NCBI GenBank assembly: GCA_947475735.1
Contig: CANJLQ010000005.1
Location: 1 to 64,000, forward strand
DNA length: 64,000 nucleotides
From: Caulobacteraceae bacterium
GTDB lineage: Bacteria; Pseudomonadota; Alphaproteobacteria; Caulobacterales; Caulobacteraceae
Direction: 5' to 3'
Positions within the stretch are counted from its first letter, which is position 1. Every line of letters begins with the position of its first letter. This document shows positions 59,991 through 64,000 of this stretch, piece after piece. The translations under genes were made by a program, and so were the position numbers. A model generated the notes under the pieces. The model had not been told where the DNA came from and ran no database searches. It was given only the letters and a program-made list of their open reading frames with translations.

Positions 59991-62951
59991 TCAGCGCTGC
60001 GCGTCCCACCAGCGAACCGCGTCGGCGTCGCGGGCGCTGAGGTCGGGGTAGGCGGGATCGGAGCCGACGTCTGGCACCCGTCGCCACGAGCGGGCGCATT
60101 TGGGATGGTCAGCCAGAGCGACGACAGCCGCCACGCCCTTGATGGTGGAAAGCTGGAATGCGTCGTCTGGTCCCGCCTCAGAGACCATTTGTGCCTGGCT
60201 CGTGCGGAAAACTTCAGCCGCATCAAGCCCCTCAAAGGCCGCGACGATGGCGGGGTCAGCGATATACACGACCGGAGCGGCTTCTAAAGCGGCCCCGATC
60301 ATCTTCTCCTGACGCGCCTTTTCGAGCGCGCCGGTTACTGTCTCCGTGGCAAGACCGACGAGAATCCAACGCTGCTTCTCCTCGCGGTTCTCCCACTCCG
60401 CCGGCGTCTCCGGGATCACCCGCGCGCAGTTCGTGCCCTGATCCGGATACCGCGTCGTCCAGGCCTCCTCCATGGTGAAGGGCGTCAGCGGGGCCAGCCA
60501 CGCGGTCAGCCTCAGGAACACCTCCTGCATCACCGTCCGCGCCGCCCGCCGGCGGATCGCGTCGGGCCGGTCGCAATACAGGCTGTCCTTGCGGATATCG
60601 AAATACAGCGCCGAAAGGTCGCCCGCGCAGAACTCCAGCACCGGCCGCACCACGTCCTGGAACCGATAGCTCTCATAGGCTGCGCGCACCTGGCCATCCA
60701 GCTCCCACAACCGGTGCAGGATGAACCGCTCCAGCGGCGGCATCTCGGCGTATTCGACCCGCTCGGCCTCGTCGAAGTCCGACAGCGCCCCCAGTAGATA
60801 GCGGACCGTGTTCCGCAGCTTGCGATAGGCGTCGACCGTGGTCTGCAGGATCTGCTTTCCGATCCGCTGGTCCTCGGCATAGTCCACCAGGGCGACCCAC
60901 AGGCGTAGGATGTCGGCCCCGCTCTCCTTGATGACCGTGGCCGGATCGACGGTGTTGCCCTTGGACTTGGACATCTTCTCGCCGTTCTCGTCCTGGGTGA
61001 ACCCGTGGGTCAGGACGGCTTTGTATGGGGCCCGGCCCCGCGTGCCGGACCCTTCCAGCAGGTTCGACTGGAACCAGCCGCGATGCTGATCCGAGCCTTC
61101 CAGATACAGGTCCGCGGGCCAGTGGCTGGGCCGGTCGCCGACATAGCCCTTGGCGGGATCGCGGGGCTCCAGGGTGAAGGCGTGGGTGCAGCCACTGTCG
61201 AACCAGACGTCCAGGATATCCTGAACCTTCTCGTAGTTCGCAGGGTCATGCAGGCCCAGGAACTCGGCGTCCGGCGTCTCGAACCAGGCGTCGGCCCCGC
61301 CCTTCTCGATGGCCGCCACGATCCGCGCATCGACGGCGTCGTCATGCAGAGGCTGGCCCGTGTGCTTGTCCACGAACATGGCCAGGGGCGTGCCCCAGGC
61401 GCGCTGGCGGCTGACCAGCCAGTCGGGGCGACCCTCGACCATCGACCGGATGCGGTTCTTGCCCGCCGCCGGATGGAAGGCGGTCTGGTCGATTGACTTC
61501 AGCGCCACCTCGCGCAGGGTCGCACCGTCGCCGTGGTCCAGCGCCGTGTCCATGCGGATGAACCACTGGGGCGTATTGCGGAAGATCACCGGCGCGCGCG
61601 AGCGCCAGCTCATCGGATAGGAATGCTCCAGCCGCCCTCTGGCCAGCAGCGTCCCGGCCTCGATCAGCTTATCGGTCACCGCGCCGTTGGCCGGACCGAA
61701 CTTGCCCAGCTTCTTGCCCTCGGTCTCCAGAATCTTGAGCCCCGCGAACAGCGGCACGCCCGGATAATAGGCCCCGTCCGGATCGACGGTGTCCGGCACT
61801 TCGTGATGCCCATGCGCGCGCCAGACCTCATAGTCGTCCGCGCCATGCCCCGGCGCCGTGTGAACGAATCCCGTGCCCGCGTCGTCGGTGACGTGATCCC
61901 CGTCCAGCAGAGGCACGTTGAACCGGTATCCGTCGTCCAGCTCGGCCAGGGGATGGGCGCAGACCAGGCCCGCCGGGTCGATGTCGTCCAGCCGCGTGAA
62001 GGTCGCGACCTTGGCCGCCTTCATCACCTCCTCGGCCAGCTTGTCGGCCAGGATCAGCCGGTCACCCGCCTTGGCCCAGGGCTGGAATTCCAGGCCCTGC
62101 TCGATCGACTGAACCTCATACAGGCCATAGGCGATCTCGGGCCCGAAGCTGATCGCCCGGTTGGCGGGAATCGTCCACGGCGTGGTCGTCCAGATCACCA
62201 CGCTGGGCGTCGATTGCCGGAACGCCAGCAGGTCGTCAGGATGATCGTCCGTCGCCGCGATGACGGGGAACTTGACCCAGATCGTGGGCGAGACGTGGTC
62301 GTGATATTCGATCTCGGCGTCGGCCAGGGCCGTCCGCTCGACCGGGCTCCACATCACCGGCTTGGACCCGCGATACAGCTGGCCCGAGTTCTTGAACTTG
62401 TGGAACTCCTTCACGATCGCCGCTTCGGTGCCGAAGTCCATCGTGGCGTAGCGATTGGCGAAGTCGCCGGTGATGCCCAGCCGTTTGAACTGCTCGGCCT
62501 GCACCCCGATCCAGCCGGCCGCATACTCCCGGCACGCCTTCCGGAACTCGGCCTTGGAGACCTCATCCTTGCGCCGCCCCTTGGCGCGGAACTGTTCCTC
62601 GATCTTCCACTCGATGGGCAGGCCGTGGCAGTCCCAGCCGGGGACGTAATCGACGTCGTAGCCGAGCAGGAACCGGCTGCGGACCACGAAGTCCTTCAGC
62701 GTCTTGTTCAGCGCATGGCCGATGTGGATGTCGCCGTTCGCATAGGGCGGACCGTCGTGAAGCACATACAGCGGCGCGCTCTGCTTCTGCCGCTCGGCGC
62801 GCAGCCGGCCGTATAGATCGCCCCACTGCTCGAGGATCGTCGGCTCCTTCTGCGGCAGGCCGCCGCGCATGGGGAACGGTGTCTCGGGCAGGAAGACGGT
62901 CTCGCGGTAGTCACGACCGGCGGGAGCGGAATCGGCGGGGGCGTCGGACAT
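59991..62951 (-). CDS. ileS: Isoleucyl-tRNA synthetase
   Basis: 986 residues, class Ia. HIGH signature in GDIHIGHALNKTLKDF, KMSKS in GEKMSKSKGNT, CP1 editing domain around 220-400 and anticodon-binding helices at about 690-850. The C-terminal zinc-finger region keeps only one of the four Cys found in E. coli: KCARSW and LSARDADAV stand where CxxC pairs are expected. lspA is not adjacent, unlike in most relatives. Confidence 0.97.
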   Translation of the reverse strand: MSDAPADSAPAGRDYRETVFLPETPFPMRGGLPQKEPTILEQWGDLYGRLRAERQKQSAPLYVLHDGPPYANGDIHIGHALNKTLKDFVVRSRFLLGYDVDYVPGWDCHGLPIEWKIEEQFRAKGRRKDEVSKAEFRKACREYAAGWIGVQAEQFKRLGITGDFANRYATMDFGTEAAIVKEFHKFKNSGQLYRGSKPVMWSPVERTALADAEIEYHDHVSPTIWVKFPVIAATDDHPDDLLAFRQSTPSVVIWTTTPWTIPANRAISFGPEIAYGLYEVQSIEQGLEFQPWAKAGDRLILADKLAEEVMKAAKVATFTRLDDIDPAGLVCAHPLAELDDGYRFNVPLLDGDHVTDDAGTGFVHTAPGHGADDYEVWRAHGHHEVPDTVDPDGAYYPGVPLFAGLKILETEGKKLGKFGPANGAVTDKLIEAGTLLARGRLEHSYPMSWRSRAPVIFRNTPQWFIRMDTALDHGDGATLREVALKSIDQTAFHPAAGKNRIRSMVEGRPDWLVSRQRAWGTPLAMFVDKHTGQPLHDDAVDARIVAAIEKGGADAWFETPDAEFLGLHDPANYEKVQDILDVWFDSGCTHAFTLEPRDPAKGYVGDRPSHWPADLYLEGSDQHRGWFQSNLLEGSGTRGRAPYKAVLTHGFTQDENGEKMSKSKGNTVDPATVIKESGADILRLWVALVDYAEDQRIGKQILQTTVDAYRKLRNTVRYLLGALSDFDEAERVEYAEMPPLERFILHRLWELDGQVRAAYESYRFQDVVRPVLEFCAGDLSALYFDIRKDSLYCDRPDAIRRRAARTVMQEVFLRLTAWLAPLTPFTMEEAWTTRYPDQGTNCARVIPETPAEWENREEKQRWILVGLATETVTGALEKARQEKMIGAALEAAPVVYIADPAIVAAFEGLDAAEVFRTSQAQMVSEAGPDDAFQLSTIKGVAAVVALADHPKCARSWRRVPDVGSDPAYPDLSARDADAVRWWDAQR

Positions 62952-63177
62952 GGTCTGTCTCGGAAAAGTCGATGGGCGGACGGCGTGGGAAAGGACCCGG
63001 TCGGCGTGGGGGCTGTGCGCCCCGCCTTACGCCGCCGGGCCGCTAATCCGGATCGAGGTGACCGAGCGCCCTTGCATGGAGGCGGTCCTATCAGGGCCAG
63101 GGGGCTGGGAAAAGCGGCGCGTTCGGCTAACGTCCGCCCAACCGCCGTTCGATGGTGTTCCAACACTGGGGGAAAAG

Positions 63178-63744
63178 ATGAGCAACCGTTTCCTGAAGCC
63201 GCTGATGGCCGTCGCCTGCGTGGCGACCCTCGGGGCCTGTTCGCCCGCTGAAGAGGCTGGAACGCCGACAGCCGAGACCTCAACCGCGCCCGCCGTCGCC
63301 GCGGACGTCCAGGGCCGCGACGCGATCTACGCCGTGCAGGCCGAAGGTCCCGAACCCTTCGTTCGCGCCATCTATGCCCGTTATGTCGCCGGCGGCCCGA
63401 CGGGACAGCCTCCGGCCCCCGGCCAGGACCCCCTGTTCTCGCGCACCCTGAACGCCCTGGTCGCCGCCGACGTCCAGGCCGCCAAGGGCGAGGTGCCCAA
63501 CTTGAACTACGACCCCTTCTGCGGTTGCCAGGACCAGGGCGAGTTCGTCGTCACCGCCCTGGCGGTCGCCCAAGCCGATCCGAACGCCGCTGACGCCAAC
63601 ATCAGCTTCACCAACGCCGGCCAGGCCAAGGAGATGCGGCTGAAACTCGTCCGCGAAGGCGCGAACTGGAAGGTGGACGACATTGTCGACGGCGACCGGT
63701 CTCTACACCACACCCTGATGGCCGTCGCCGAGGCCGCCGGCTGA
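63178..63744 (+). CDS. DUF3828-like lipoprotein
   Basis: 188 residues from ATG 63178, preceded by GGGGGAAAAG. Lipobox LGAC at about 18-21. The mature region has VRAIYARYVAGG, a DPFCGCQDQGEF Cys pair and a late strand MRLKLVREGANWKVDDIV, as in DUF3828/NTF2-like proteins. Function is unknown. It sits on the plus strand between ribF and ileS, which would otherwise be adjacent. Confidence 0.7.
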   Translation: MSNRFLKPLMAVACVATLGACSPAEEAGTPTAETSTAPAVAADVQGRDAIYAVQAEGPEPFVRAIYARYVAGGPTGQPPAPGQDPLFSRTLNALVAADVQAAKGEVPNLNYDPFCGCQDQGEFVVTALAVAQADPNAADANISFTNAGQAKEMRLKLVREGANWKVDDIVDGDRSLHHTLMAVAEAAG

Positions 63745-63748
63745 TCCG

Positions 63749-64000
63749 TCAGGCGCGGGTGGTCAGCGCCGCCCGCGCCGCCTGGGCGTCCGCGTCGATC
63801 TGGACCTTCAGCGCGTCCAGGCCGTCGAAGCGCATCTCGCCGCGCAAACGCTCGACCAACTCGGTCTCGACGATCTGGCCGTACAGATCACCCGTGAAGT
63901 CGAACAGCCAGACCTCCAGAAGGGGCTCCGGAGTCTCGAACATCGGCCGCACGCCCAGGTTGGCGACGCCCTCGATCAGCCGACCGTCGGGCAGGCGCGT
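63749..64000 (-). CDS. ribF: Bifunctional riboflavin kinase/FAD synthetase, C-terminal part (partial)
   Basis: Only the last 83 residues are in the window; the gene continues past 64000. The visible part is the riboflavin kinase beta barrel end: GVANLGVRPMFET, then EVWLFDFTGDLYGQIVETELVERLRGEMRFDGLDAL. RibF makes FMN and FAD. The usual ribF-ileS-lspA order is broken here. Convergent with the DUF3828-like gene with a four-base gap. Confidence 0.9.
   Translation of the reverse strand, partial: TRLPDGRLIEGVANLGVRPMFETPEPLLEVWLFDFTGDLYGQIVETELVERLRGEMRFDGLDALKVQIDADAQAARAALTTRA

Noticed and set aside
62952..63177. T-box or other leader riboswitch upstream of ileS
   Set aside because: No T-box core motif or specifier-like stem is visible, and T-boxes are not expected in alphaproteobacteria.

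Overview
The window is high-GC, tightly packed alphaproteobacterial chromosome, most likely Caulobacteraceae and Brevundimonas-like. That placement is inferred from family content: DUF3035/BamF-like lipoprotein, fbcFBH-type bc1 operon, kbl-tdh, many secreted peptidases and proline-rich small lipoproteins. Two candidate regulatory sites fit the clade: a GTTC-N7-GTTC SOS box before recN and paired TTAACCAT half-sites of the CtrA type. No prophage, IS element, CRISPR array or recognisable defence locus is visible.

Layout. 1-582: 3' end of an rRNA operon (23S end, 5S, tRNA-fMet, terminator). 670-4815 (-): four overlapping signalling genes, two histidine kinases and two response regulators. 4927-6442 (+): DUF2490 barrel protein and Tat-exported beta-carbonic anhydrase. 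6569-13511 (+): two large secreted beta-propeller enzymes (CehA-like and tricorn-like) and an MliC/DUF4232 lipoprotein. 13551-15796 (+): kbl-tdh threonine degradation. 15901-24209: short convergent units with topoisomerase IB, RlmJ, HemF, M20 and M19 peptidases and TspO. 24228-26489: AraC regulator divergent from an esterase-cupin fusion. 26493-29943: trmL and the cytochrome bc1 operon. 30090-33990: paired M28 peptidases and a lipoprotein.

33987-42917 (-): the familiar housekeeping set prs, rplY, pth, ychF, interrupted by two paralogous lipoproteins (between prs and rplY) and by a DUF2946/PepSY/PCu(A)C metal-handling operon (between pth and ychF). 43120-45928 (+): bamD, recN and a small membrane protein. 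46010-48310 (-): an RNase H-fold-like protein, a membrane protein and xthA. 48391-50086 (+): lspA, the BamF-like gene and a thioesterase. 50083-56050: mainly minus-strand envelope genes plus a CAT-anticodon tRNA. 56309-59813: free methionine sulfoxide reductase, crotonase, MBL hydrolase and a Cys-repeat protein. 59991-64000 (-): ileS and the end of ribF, with a lipoprotein on the other strand between them.

The most notable structural observation is that ileS and lspA, normally adjacent, are separated. Inverting the block from about 48.3 to 60.0 kb would restore ribF-ileS-lspA-DUF3035 in order and strand, and a nested inverted repeat sits at the ileS breakpoint. A second pattern is that five convergent gene pairs share a single CTAG that supplies both stop codons. 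Many start sites are non-ATG (GTG or TTG) and are noted individually. No intergenic stretch exceeds about 300 bases.
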